From UBA8904 sp035448625 (GTDB taxonomy: Bacteria > Desulfobacterota > Syntrophia > Syntrophales > Smithellaceae): a stretch of 21,566 bases of DNA. Position numbers and translations under genes: made by a program. Location of the stretch: NCBI GenBank assembly GCA_035448625.1, contig DAOTJI010000043.1:1-21566 (forward strand), in the 5' to 3' direction. The notes under the pieces are model-generated. The model was not told where the DNA came from. It worked only from the letters and a program-made list of their open reading frames with translations, and did not search any database. This document shows positions 15,341 through 21,566 of this stretch, piece after piece. Within the stretch, counting starts at the first letter, position 1. Every line of letters starts with the position of its first letter.

Positions 15341-16558
15341 ATGCCGCAGGAAGATCTGAGCAAGCTGAAAATCGATTCATCGGCCAAGCAGGGCGTGACG
15401 GGAGGCCGACAAAAGAAGCCGTTTGTCATTGCCGGCGTGCTGGCTTTGCTGGTAGCCGGCGTCATTCTCTATCGCCTGGGCGTGATCGCACCTTCGGCCA
15501 CGGTGGATGTGACCACCGTTTCGATGATTTACCCGGCCCAGTCCCTGTCCGTCTTAAATGCCAGCGGCTACATCGTGGCCCAGCGCAAGGCGGCCGTGGC
15601 GTCCAAGGTGACCGGCCGTCTGACCCAATTGCTGGTGGAGGAGGGCAGCCGCGTCCGGAAGGGGCAGATTCTGGCCCGTATGGAAAGCGGCGACGTCGCC
15701 GCCGTGAAGCAGCAGGGGACGGCCAATCTGGCCAATGCCCGGGCCATGCTCAAACAGGCGTTGGTGGAGCGCGATCATGCCGCGCAGGAGAATGAACGCT
15801 ATCAGAAGTTGATCGCGGGCGGCTATGTGGCTCAGTCGGATTACGATATGATTCATACCCGCTACCTGCGGTCGCTGGAAGCCGTGAAAGCCGCTCAGGC
15901 CGCAGTGGAATCGGCCGGTGCGGCGCTCGACCACGCGGAGGTCAATCTGGACTACACGCTCATCCGGGCGCCGTTTGACGGCGTCGTGCTGACCAAGAAC
16001 GCCGACGTGGGCGACATCGTGACGCCTCTTTCCGCTTCGGCCACCTCGAAAGCCGCCGTCGTCACGCTGGCCGACATGGATTCCCTGCAGGTCGAAGTGG
16101 ACGTGTCCGAAACCAGCATTACGCTGATTCAGACCGGTCAGCCCTGCGACATCCAGATCGACGCGCTGGCCGATCGCCGGTTCCGCGGCGAGGTGCACGC
16201 CATCGTGCCGACGGTGGACCGTTCCAAGGCGACGGTCCTGGTGAAAGTGCGTTTTCGCGACAAGGATCCCCGGATGCTGCCGGACATGAGCGCCAAAGTC
16301 TCTTTCCTTTCCCGCGAGCTGAAGCCCGAAGAGCTGCGTCCCCGGCCGGCCGTGCATCAGGCGGCGCTGGTCGAAGCGAAGGACAGGACGTTGGTTTACC
16401 GGCTTGAGGACAACCGGGCCCGGGAAACCGTCGTTCGCCTCGGCGGAAAACTGGGCGATATGCGGGAAGTCCTGTCGGGGGTGAAACCGGGCGACCGCGT
16501 CGTCCTGAATCCCCGCTCTCTGCAGGACGGGTCGAGGATCAAAGTGGCGGAGCGGTAA
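15341..16558 (+). CDS. Periplasmic adaptor (membrane fusion protein, MacA/HlyD-like)
   Basis: This 405-residue protein is anchored by one N-terminal helix (about 27-50) after a short cytoplasmic tail. The first lipoyl half (about 82-117) contains KVTGRLTQLLVEEGSRVRKG. An alpha-hairpin of about 75 residues (118-195) follows, then the second lipoyl half (IRAPFDGVVLTKNADVGD). A beta-barrel (VEVDVSETSITLIQTGQ) and a membrane-proximal domain ending RVVLNPRSLQDGSRIKV complete the family order. Such adaptors link an inner-membrane ABC or RND pump to an outer-membrane channel. AGGTGA 8 bases before the ATG supports the start. The ATPase and permease genes follow on the same strand, but only after a 338-bp spacer filled with palindromic repeats and an assembly gap. 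No outer-membrane channel gene is in the window. The substrate is unknown. Confidence 0.9.
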   Translation: MPQEDLSKLKIDSSAKQGVTGGRQKKPFVIAGVLALLVAGVILYRLGVIAPSATVDVTTVSMIYPAQSLSVLNASGYIVAQRKAAVASKVTGRLTQLLVEEGSRVRKGQILARMESGDVAAVKQQGTANLANARAMLKQALVERDHAAQENERYQKLIAGGYVAQSDYDMIHTRYLRSLEAVKAAQAAVESAGAALDHAEVNLDYTLIRAPFDGVVLTKNADVGDIVTPLSASATSKAAVVTLADMDSLQVEVDVSETSITLIQTGQPCDIQIDALADRRFRGEVHAIVPTVDRSKATVLVKVRFRDKDPRMLPDMSAKVSFLSRELKPEELRPRPAVHQAALVEAKDRTLVYRLEDNRARETVVRLGGKLGDMREVLSGVKPGDRVVLNPRSLQDGSRIKVAER

Positions 16559-16590
16559 AACAGATCACAACTCATGGCACTTTTGATTAT

Positions 16591-16641
16591 GTAGGGCGGG
16601 CCTTCAGGCCCGCCGTTGCCGGGTCTAAAGACCCGGGCTAC
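16591..16641. repeat. Palindromic repeat A1 (complete two-hairpin unit)
   Basis: Starts GTAGGGCGGGCC and ends GACCCGGGCTAC. It holds two perfect 8-bp hairpins: GGCGGGCC-TTCA-GGCCCGCC (16595-16614) and CCGGGTCT-AA-AGACCCGG (16619-16636), separated by GTTG. The outer ends GTAG and CTAC are complementary. It resembles REP/BIME-type dispersed intergenic repeats. It lies 32 bp after the adaptor stop codon. Confidence 0.85.
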
Positions 16642-16651
16642 ATTAGTTTCC

Positions 16652-16675
16652 GTAGGGCGGGCCTTCAGGCCCGCC
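16652..16675. repeat. Palindromic repeat A2 (first hairpin only)
   Basis: An exact second copy of the first 24 bases of A1 (GTAGGGCGG... through ...GGCCCGCC), with the same 8-bp stem and TTCA loop but without the CCGGGTCT hairpin. It follows A1 by 10 bp. Confidence 0.85.
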
Positions 16676-16684
16676 GGTGCGTAA

Positions 16685-16728
16685 GTTGTTTGGGTTAGAT
16701 GGTGATTCTTGTAGGGCGGACCTTCAGG
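16685..16728. repeat. Palindromic repeat A3 with conserved leader, cut by the assembly gap
   Basis: A 22-bp leader (16685-16706, GTTGTTTGGG then TTAGATGGTGAT) precedes GTAGGGCGGACCTTCAGG (16711-16728), a third copy with one G-to-A change in the stem. The sequence then runs into Ns and resumes at 16829 with CTACATTG, matching the CTACATTAG that ends A1. The gap therefore lies within this unit. The leader recurs inverted at 21383-21404 with 21 of 22 bases identical. Confidence 0.75.
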
Positions 16729-16828
16729 NNNNNNNNNNNNNNNNNNNNNNNNNNNNNNNNNNNNNNNNNNNNNNNNNNNNNNNNNNNNNNNNNNNNNNNN
16801 NNNNNNNNNNNNNNNNNNNNNNNNNNNN
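16729..16828. other. Assembly gap (100 N)
   Basis: Exactly 100 Ns, the conventional placeholder, so the true length is unknown. It falls inside palindromic repeat A3, which probably caused the assembly break. The rest of the 16559-16896 spacer holds no gene I can support; any promoter for the ATPase gene may be hidden in the gap. Confidence 0.95.
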
Positions 16829-16896
16829 CTACATTGTTGAGCCGAATGCGTTGGTTGCCGGCGACAGACGCGGCGTGAAATTCAGACAAGAGCGGA

Positions 16897-17607
16897 ATGA
16901 TGACCGAACAGACGAAACCGATCGTGGAAATTCAGAGGATTTACAAAAGCTACCACCGGGATTCGCTGGTCGTGCCGGTGCTCTTCGATATTACGTTCGA
17001 CATCGCCGCCGGAGAGTTTCTGGCGCTCATGGGACCGTCCGGCTCCGGCAAAACGACGCTTCTCAATCTGATCGCGGGGATCGACCGGGCCGACTCGGGC
17101 AGCATTCATGTCGGCGGCGTCGACATCACCAAGTTGACGGAGACGGAGCTCGCCGCCTGGCGCGCCAACTCGGTGGGCTTCATTTTTCAGTTCTACAACC
17201 TGATTCCCGTCCTTCAGGCCGTGGAAAACGTCGAGCTGCCGCTGCACCTCACGACGCTTTCCAAGAAACAGCGGCGCGAACACGCCCAAATGGCGCTTTC
17301 GATGGTGGGGCTGGAACACCGGATGGATCATTATCCGGGGGAGATGTCCGGCGGCGAGCAGCAGCGCGTGGCCATCGCCCGGGCCATTGTCACGGATCCG
17401 ACGATTCTGGTTGCCGACGAACCGACGGGCGATCTCGACCGCGTCTCCGCCGAGGAGATCCTTTCCATGATGGAGCGCCTCAACCGCGACATGGGAAAAA
17501 CCATCATCATGGTCACGCACGATCCGCGGGCGGCCGCCCGCGCGCAGATCCTGCGACATCTGGACAAGGGATATCTCAACGATGCTGCTGGCCAAAATCC
17601 TCTTTAG
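16897..17607 (+). CDS. ABC transporter ATPase (MacB/LolD type)
   Basis: This 236-residue nucleotide-binding protein has Walker A GPSGSGKT (46-53), Q-loop Q98 (FIFQFYNL), signature SGGEQ (151-155), Walker B LVADEP with D174 and E175, D-loop GDLD and switch H208 (VTHDP). The FQFYNLIP segment and overall length place it with LolD/MacB/FtsE-like ATPases, which work with FtsX-fold permeases and move substrates from the periplasmic side by mechanotransmission. The start is the first of two adjacent ATGs (16897, 16900), both weakly supported by AGCGGA. Its 3' end overlaps the first permease gene by 26 bp. It probably powers a complex of the two permeases below and the adaptor above. Confidence 0.94.
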   Translation: MMTEQTKPIVEIQRIYKSYHRDSLVVPVLFDITFDIAAGEFLALMGPSGSGKTTLLNLIAGIDRADSGSIHVGGVDITKLTETELAAWRANSVGFIFQFYNLIPVLQAVENVELPLHLTTLSKKQRREHAQMALSMVGLEHRMDHYPGEMSGGEQQRVAIARAIVTDPTILVADEPTGDLDRVSAEEILSMMERLNRDMGKTIIMVTHDPRAAARAQILRHLDKGYLNDAAGQNPL

Positions 17608-18601
17608 AAACGCCTTCCATAACAAGCTCCGCAGCTCTCTCACGATCCTGGGGATTGCGGTGGCCATTCTGGCGTTCGGCCTGCTGCGCACGGTCATCAG
17701 CTCTTTTTATGCGGGCGTGGAGGCGGCGTCCGCCTCTCGGCTGGTGACGCGCAACGCCATTTCCATCATTTTCGCCCTGCCCATTTCCTACGCCGGGAAA
17801 ATCCAGCAGGTGGAAGGCGTCAAAACGGTTTCCTGGGGCAACTGGTTCGGCGGCATCTACATCGACGAGAAAAATTTTTTCCCCAACTTCTGCATCGACC
17901 CCGTCNNNNNNNNNNNNNNNNNNNNNNNNNNNNNNNNNNNNNNNNNNNNNNNNNNNNNNNNNNNNNNNNNNNNNNNNNNNNNNNNNNNNNNNNNNNNNNN
18001 NNNNNCCTACCTCAACGAAACCGTCAAGAAGATCGCCCCCGTTTTTGCCGACAAAGCCGGCTTTTTCATGATCGGCGTGAACCGCCCGGATATCGCGGCG
18101 GACACGGCGGTCCGGATCGACGCGATGTTCAAAAATTCGCTGGCGGAAACGCTGACGGAAACGGAAAAGGCGTTCAATCTGGGCTTCCTCTCTATGGCGG
18201 AGGCGATCATCACCGCGATCCAGATGGTGTCCTTCGTCATCATTCTGATCATCATGGCCGTGGTCGCCAATACGATGGCCATGACCACGCGCGAGCGCAC
18301 GGGCGACTACGCGATTCTGAAAACGCTGGGCTTCGGCGCAAAGGAGATCACGCTGCTGATCTTCGGCGAGGCGCTGGTGCTGACGATGACGGGCTCTCTG
18401 GTCGGCATGCTCTTGACGTATCCGGCGGCGCGCATCTTTGCGGCCGAACTCGCCACCTATTTTCCGATCTTTCTGGTGTCCCGGACCACTCTGTATCTGG
18501 ATCTGGTTGCGGCGGCGCTCATGGCCGTTTTTGCGGCGATCATTCCCGCGCGCCATGCGGTCCGCATTCGCATCGCCGACGGGTTGAGGAGGATCGGCTG
18601 A
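17582..18601 (+). CDS. ABC permease 1, FtsX/MacB type (interrupted by an assembly gap)
   Basis: The N-terminal part (1-108) has one transmembrane helix (about 14-38) and the beginning of a periplasmic domain. Then 100 Ns break the gene. The C-terminal part has the FtsX core of three helices, with MTTRERTGDYAILKTLGF between the first two and IIPARHAVRIRIADGL at the end, typical of LolC/LolE/MacB-like permeases. The frame agrees on both sides of the placeholder, but its length is arbitrary. Sister permease 2 has 391 residues against 339 here including the gap, so perhaps 50 more residues of periplasmic domain are missing; this is an estimate. The start overlaps the ATPase gene by 26 bp and the stop shares one base with the next start (TGATG), so the three are tightly coupled. 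Confidence 0.88.
   Translation: MLLAKILFRNAFHNKLRSSLTILGIAVAILAFGLLRTVISSFYAGVEAASASRLVTRNAISIIFALPISYAGKIQQVEGVKTVSWGNWFGGIYIDEKNFFPNFCIDPVXXXXXXXXXXXXXXXXXXXXXXXXXXXXXXXXXXYLNETVKKIAPVFADKAGFFMIGVNRPDIAADTAVRIDAMFKNSLAETLTETEKAFNLGFLSMAEAIITAIQMVSFVIILIIMAVVANTMAMTTRERTGDYAILKTLGFGAKEITLLIFGEALVLTMTGSLVGMLLTYPAARIFAAELATYFPIFLVSRTTLYLDLVAAALMAVFAAIIPARHAVRIRIADGLRRIG
17906..18005. other. Assembly gap (100 N) inside permease 1
   Basis: Exactly 100 Ns within the periplasmic domain of permease 1. The flanking reading frames match only if the true gap is congruent to 100 modulo 3. No repeat is visible at its edges, unlike the gap at 16729. Confidence 0.95.
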
Positions 18602-19776
18602 TGGCGCTGCCCCTGTCCTACAGCATCCGCAACCTTCGGCGCAGGCGGCTGACGACGATTCTCACGGTGGCCGGCATGGCGCTGGTGGTGTTCGTGTTTG
18701 CCGCCGTGCTGATGATGGCGGCGGGCCTGCAGAAGACGCTGGTGGAAACCGGCTCGCCTTCCAATGTGGTCGTGGTGCGCAAGGGGTCGCAGTCGGAGGT
18801 GATGAGCGCGATCGGCCGCGAAAAAGCGGCCATTGTGGAAATGCTGCCGCAGGTGGCCGCGGGCGACGGAGGCCGGCCGATGATGGCCCGGGAGGTGGTG
18901 GTGCTGATCGCCCTCAAAAAGCAGGGCGAGGAGAAGACCTCCAGCCACTCCAATGTGGTCGTGCGCGGCATCCAGGCTGCGTCTCTTCCGCTCAGGAATC
19001 AGGTGAAGCTGGCGGCGGGCCGTCTGCCGCGCCCCAATTCGTCCGAGGTTTTGGTCGGCAACAGCATCGCCCAGCGCTTCCAGGGCGTGGGCCTTCAGCA
19101 GACCCTGAAATGGGGCGGACGGACCTGGACGGTGGTGGGAATTTTTGACGCGGGCAACACGGGCTTTGCCTCCGAAATCTGGGGCGACGTGGATCAGGTG
19201 ATGCAGGCGTTTCGGCGCCCCGTCTATTCCTCGCTGATTTTCCGGCTCAAAACGCCCGCCGCATTTGACGCGGCAAAAGACGCCATTGAAAAAGACCCCC
19301 GCTTCACGCTGGAGGCCCGCCGCGAAACGAAGTATTACAAGGACCAGTCGGAAATGATGGCCAAATTTCTGCGCATTCTGGGGACGACGCTGACGGTGGT
19401 TTTTTCCATCGGCGCCGTCATCGGCGCGATGATCACCATGTATTCCGCCGTCGCCAGCCGCACGCCGGAAATCGGCACGCTGCGCGCGCTGGGCTTCCGC
19501 CGCCGCAACATCCTGCTGGCGTTTCTCACCGAGTCGCTGCTGCTGGGATTTCTGGGCGGGCTGATCGGATTGTTTTTCGCCTCGTTCATGCAGTTTCTGA
19601 CGATTTCCACGGTGAATTTCCAGACCTTTTCCGAGCTCGCGTTTCGATTCACGCTCACGCCCGGCATCGTCATTCAATCGATGCTCTTCGCGCTCGCCAT
19701 GGGATTTTTAGGCGGCATGCTGCCGGCGCTCAGAGCCTCGCGCCTGAAGATCGTGGATGCCCTTCGCGCTGCGTAG
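18601..19776 (+). CDS. ABC permease 2, FtsX/MacB type
   Basis: This 391-residue inner-membrane protein has an N-terminal helix (about 20-43, after the basic RNLRRRRLTT), a periplasmic MacB-PCD-like domain (about 45-245, with VVRGIQAASLPLRNQVKLAAGR), and three C-terminal helices of the FtsX domain. The core includes SRTPEIGTLRALGFRRRNIL, the cytoplasmic coupling segment typical of MacB/LolE proteins, and ends in PALRASRLKIVDALRAA. It starts on the last base of the permease 1 stop, implying translational coupling. With permease 1 it probably forms a heterodimer as in LolCE, rather than the single fused subunit of MacB. The perfect hairpin at 19778-19817 begins right after the stop. Confidence 0.92.
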   Translation: MALPLSYSIRNLRRRRLTTILTVAGMALVVFVFAAVLMMAAGLQKTLVETGSPSNVVVVRKGSQSEVMSAIGREKAAIVEMLPQVAAGDGGRPMMAREVVVLIALKKQGEEKTSSHSNVVVRGIQAASLPLRNQVKLAAGRLPRPNSSEVLVGNSIAQRFQGVGLQQTLKWGGRTWTVVGIFDAGNTGFASEIWGDVDQVMQAFRRPVYSSLIFRLKTPAAFDAAKDAIEKDPRFTLEARRETKYYKDQSEMMAKFLRILGTTLTVVFSIGAVIGAMITMYSAVASRTPEIGTLRALGFRRRNILLAFLTESLLLGFLGGLIGLFFASFMQFLTISTVNFQTFSELAFRFTLTPGIVIQSMLFALAMGFLGGMLPALRASRLKIVDALRAA

Positions 19777-19777
19777 T

Positions 19778-19817
19778 AAATAGCGACCCACGCCCCGCAG
19801 GGCGTGGGTCGCTATTT
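19778..19817. terminator. Perfect 18-bp-stem hairpin after the transporter operon
   Basis: Left arm 19778-19795 (AAATAGCGACCCACGCCC) pairs without mismatch with 19800-19817 over a CGCA loop. The right arm ends CTATTT, so on either strand the stem closes with A/T pairs, but there is no long U-run. It starts 2 bp after the permease stop and lies between convergent genes, so a bidirectional terminator is likely. It shares TAGCGAC and GGTTATCA elements with the repeat family nearby. Confidence 0.65.
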
Positions 19818-19841
19818 ATCAGGTTATCATCGCCGCTTATG

Positions 19842-19877
19842 TGTGACCTCCCGTGACCTTTAGACAGGTTATCGGGT
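19842..19877. repeat. Partial copy C of the palindromic repeat family
   Basis: GTGACCTC, then CGTGACCTTTAG, then GGTTATC and GGGTC align with the segment 21295-21327 (GTGACCTC, CGCCACCTTTAG, GGTTATC, ACCC) in the same orientation with small changes. It lies between the terminator hairpin and the M20 gene, so related sequence brackets that gene. Confidence 0.5.
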
Positions 19878-19903
19878 CATTAGGTCGTGCACGCGGCCGT
19901 TTT

Positions 19904-21229
19904 CTATGCACACAGGCTCTTCAGAATATCCCGCGTCATCCGGATTCCGAACAGGAGATTCTCCGCGGAGATGCGCTCGTCGATGCCGTGGACGCGGCCG
20001 ATGTCCGCCCGTTCCAGAATCATCGGCGTAAATCCGTATGCCGGATAGCCCAGCTCCCGCCAGTAATGGCCGTCGGAAGCCCCGGCCATGAGCAGTGGAA
20101 ATACGCCGGCCTCGGGCGAATGCTTTTGAACGGTCTTTGTGACAACCTGATAAAACAGGCTTTCCAAGGGCGCGATGCCCGAAGGAGGCGACGTCTGGAT
20201 CCTTTCGATCCGAATCCGGTCGTCGGAGATGCGGGAGGCCAGCCAGCGATGAAATTCATCGGCCTGGGTGGAAGGAAGCAGGCGGCAATCCAGCTCGGCC
20301 GTCGCCTGTTCCGGGATGACATTAATCTGATAACCGGCCCGGATGACATTGGGACTGACGGTGTCGCGAAGCAGGGCGTTGGTCAGTTTGTCCGCCGCAA
20401 GCTTTTTTCCGGCGAGCCTCAAAACCAGCGGGTGGGAAAGATGGCGCAGCGCGAGCGATGCGGGAAACTTCTGCGTCGGCGCCAGCCCCCGAAACATCAT
20501 CCGGGCCGCCCGGTCCACGCGCAGCGGCCGGGGATTCCCGACGATCCGGGAAAGGGCGGAAAGCAGCGTCACATTGGCGCTGTTGGAGTGGGGCATGGAA
20601 CCGTGTCCGGGTTCGCCCGTGGCCGTGAGCCGGACACGATAAATCTGTTTTTCGGCAACGGCGACGGCAAACATGATCCCTTTTCCAAAAACATCCTTCA
20701 GCCCGCCGCTGCCTTCATCCCAGACCCATTCGGGATCGATTTCTTTCAGGTGATGTTCCACCAGCCAGCGCATGCCGTTTTCTCCGCCCGGCTCTTCATC
20801 GGGCACGGCCGTAAAGACGATGGGACGGCGGAATTTCACCCCTTCCTTGAGCAGCGATTCCAGCGCCAGCATGAACATGACGCCCAGACCCTTGGTGTCC
20901 AGCGTTCCTCGCCCCCAGACAAATCCGTCGGCCACCTTTCCGGAAAAGGGCGGATGGGTCCACCGGGAGGCGTCGGCCGCGACCACGTCGATGTGGTGGT
21001 TGAGCATCAGCGGCTTCAGGGCTTCGGTTCCCGCGATGCGCGCCACCACCAGGCCGCGCCCCGCGACCGGTTCATGAATCCGGATGTCGGAGGTGATCCG
21101 GCGGGCCGTCAGTTGATCGGCGACCCAAAGAGCGGCGGGCATTTCATTCCCCGGCGGATTGGTCGTATCGAACTGCACGTAGCGGCTCATGGTCTGAACC
21201 GCATCTTCCATCATTTTTCTCTCATCCAT
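19904..21229 (-). CDS. M20-family zinc metallopeptidase (carboxypeptidase / deacylase type)
   Basis: From the preferred ATG at 21229 the protein has 441 residues; GGAGG lies 7 bases upstream, whereas the longer frame to 21268 runs into repeat-rich spacer. M20 landmarks are complete: H79-x-D81 in NHHIDVV, bridging D111 in GRGTLDTKG, and catalytic E145 with E146 in PDEEPGG. A lid or dimerisation domain follows (GEPGHGSMPHSNSANV, about 220-235), then GASDGHYWRELG and the late histidine in VHGIDERI. The protein has no signal peptide. M20 enzymes hydrolyse peptide or N-acyl-amino-acid amide bonds with two zinc ions; this sequence resembles the CPG2/ArgE/DapE-like group and substrate cannot be read from it. 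It is alone on its strand, convergent with the transporter operon. Confidence 0.92.
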   Translation of the reverse strand: MDERKMMEDAVQTMSRYVQFDTTNPPGNEMPAALWVADQLTARRITSDIRIHEPVAGRGLVVARIAGTEALKPLMLNHHIDVVAADASRWTHPPFSGKVADGFVWGRGTLDTKGLGVMFMLALESLLKEGVKFRRPIVFTAVPDEEPGGENGMRWLVEHHLKEIDPEWVWDEGSGGLKDVFGKGIMFAVAVAEKQIYRVRLTATGEPGHGSMPHSNSANVTLLSALSRIVGNPRPLRVDRAARMMFRGLAPTQKFPASLALRHLSHPLVLRLAGKKLAADKLTNALLRDTVSPNVIRAGYQINVIPEQATAELDCRLLPSTQADEFHRWLASRISDDRIRIERIQTSPPSGIAPLESLFYQVVTKTVQKHSPEAGVFPLLMAGASDGHYWRELGYPAYGFTPMILERADIGRVHGIDERISAENLLFGIRMTRDILKSLCA

Positions 21230-21250
21230 CCCTTTTCCTCCGGCCTGACT

Positions 21251-21264
21251 CGTAACCCGTAACC
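21251..21264. repeat. Heptamer tandem repeat (CGTAACC)2
   Basis: Two exact 7-bp copies directly upstream of the M20 gene. The unit differs by one base from the CATAACC unit repeated at 21432-21480. Confidence 0.5.
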
Positions 21265-21278
21265 CCATAGCGACTAAT

Positions 21279-21404
21279 GTAGCCCGGGTCGCTTGTGACC
21301 TCGCGCCACCTTTAGGTTATCAGACCCGGTTGCGGCGGGCCTGATAACCCTGCGGGTGACGCGAGGCCCGCCCTACGGAAATATCACCATCTAGCCCAAA
21401 CAAC
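21279..21404. repeat. Palindromic repeat B, inverted long copy with nested palindrome
   Basis: Read on the minus strand this is the same unit as A1-A3: leader (21404-21383), GTAGGGCGGGCC (21376-21365), GGCCCGCC (21341-21334), CCGGGTC (21329-21323), GACCCGGGCTAC (21290-21279). The two hairpin loops, only TTCA and TAAA-like in A1, are 23 and 32 nt here. The loop inserts are complementary: CTCGCG (21300), CACC and GGTTATCAG pair with CTGATAACC (21341), GGTG and CGCGAG (to 21365). The element can fold as two hairpins or as one long hairpin. Confidence 0.8.
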
Positions 21405-21431
21405 GTACATACCTCATCGCTCTTCACTTTT

Positions 21432-21482
21432 CCCATAACCCATAGCCCAATGCCCATAACCCATAACCCATAACCCATAACC
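21432..21482. repeat. Heptamer tandem repeat (CCCATAA)n
   Basis: CCCATAA occurs at 21432 and in four exact head-to-tail copies at 21453-21480, with a degenerate stretch (CCCATAG, CCCAATG) between. The 270-bp spacer from 21230 to 21499 otherwise holds repeat B and no gene I can support. Confidence 0.85.
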
Positions 21483-21499
21483 GCCGACCTGTTACCCTG

Positions 21500-21566
21500 C
21501 TACTCTTCCAGAATCGCCTCGTCCTTCACCTTCCGCCAGTCTTCGGGGTACGTGCGCGACGCGATC
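21500..21566 (-). CDS. C-terminal end of an unidentified protein
   Basis: A minus-strand frame enters from the right edge and ends at TAG (21502-21500). The last residues are IASRTYPEDWRKVKDEAI then LEE. The 21 codons carry no recognisable motif and could in principle be chance, but the GC-rich third positions look coding and the spacer character changes sharply at the stop. Function cannot be assigned. Confidence 0.4.
   Translation of the reverse strand, partial: IASRTYPEDWRKVKDEAILEE

Noticed and set aside
16591..16728. The repeat cluster as a CRISPR array
   Set aside because: The units are palindromic, vary in length and have spacers of unequal size (10 to about 35 bp); no cas genes are near.
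19853..21262. A 469-codon plus-strand frame opposite the M20 peptidase gene
   Set aside because: Shadow frame; the M20 motifs and the GGAGG-led start on the minus strand are decisive.

Overview
The window looks like one scaffold piece of a draft bacterial genome, with two 100-N gaps, moderately GC-rich and densely coding. The gene mix suggests a Deltaproteobacteria/Desulfobacterota relative, perhaps Syntrophales-like: fatty-acyl-CoA beta-oxidation under a sigma54 activator, a DRE-TIM (HMG-CoA lyase-like) lyase, a DUF3141 PHA-synthase-like hydrolase, and large PAS/Cache sensor clusters. The taxonomic guess is inference; there is no rRNA or marker gene here.

Left part (1-6750), acyl-CoA metabolism. 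On the minus strand lie the first 27 codons of an acetyl/propionyl-CoA-synthetase-type ligase (1-81), preceded by a FadB-type enoyl-CoA hydratase/3-hydroxyacyl-CoA dehydrogenase (112-2196). Divergently on the plus strand are a PspF-like sigma54 activator with no receiver domain (2385-3437) and an HMG-CoA-lyase-family protein (3506-4501). A convergent DUF3141 protein follows (4518-6680, minus). The 188-bp divergent region reads as a complete sigma54 switch. It holds a strong -24/-12 promoter facing fadB, two tandem 17-bp dyads of form TGTAT-N7-ATACA about 96 and 127 bp upstream of the predicted start, and a sigma70-like promoter for the activator with a dyad between its -35 and -10. A third perfect dyad lies at 4508-4524, between the convergent genes.

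Middle part (6792-15247), signalling. Five tightly packed minus-strand genes follow a good sigma70 promoter at 15219-15247. In transcription order they are a dCache-PAS-GAF membrane protein, a 5TM(LytS-like)-PAS-PAS-PAS membrane protein, a receiver domain with a long coiled coil, a 7TM-PAS-PAS histidine kinase, and a receiver-PAS-HD-GYP protein. The first three lack any transmitter or enzymatic output and all end in the same short C-terminal helix block (NRVFV[GD]RELKM...). This suggests a multi-input complex feeding one kinase and one c-di-GMP phosphodiesterase.

Right part (15341-21566). A MacA/HlyD-like membrane-fusion protein, an ABC ATPase and two FtsX/MacB-type permeases form an efflux or lipoprotein-release type transporter. 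The adaptor gene is separated from the ATPase gene by a cluster of palindromic repeats, and an assembly gap falls inside one copy. A second gap truncates the first permease. A perfect 18-bp-stem hairpin ends the operon. An M20 metallopeptidase (19904-21229, minus) follows, bracketed by further copies of the same palindromic family, one of which has a second palindrome nested in its loops. Heptamer tandem repeats and the last 21 codons of an unidentified minus-strand gene end the window. I saw no tRNA, rRNA, CRISPR array, transposase or phage gene.
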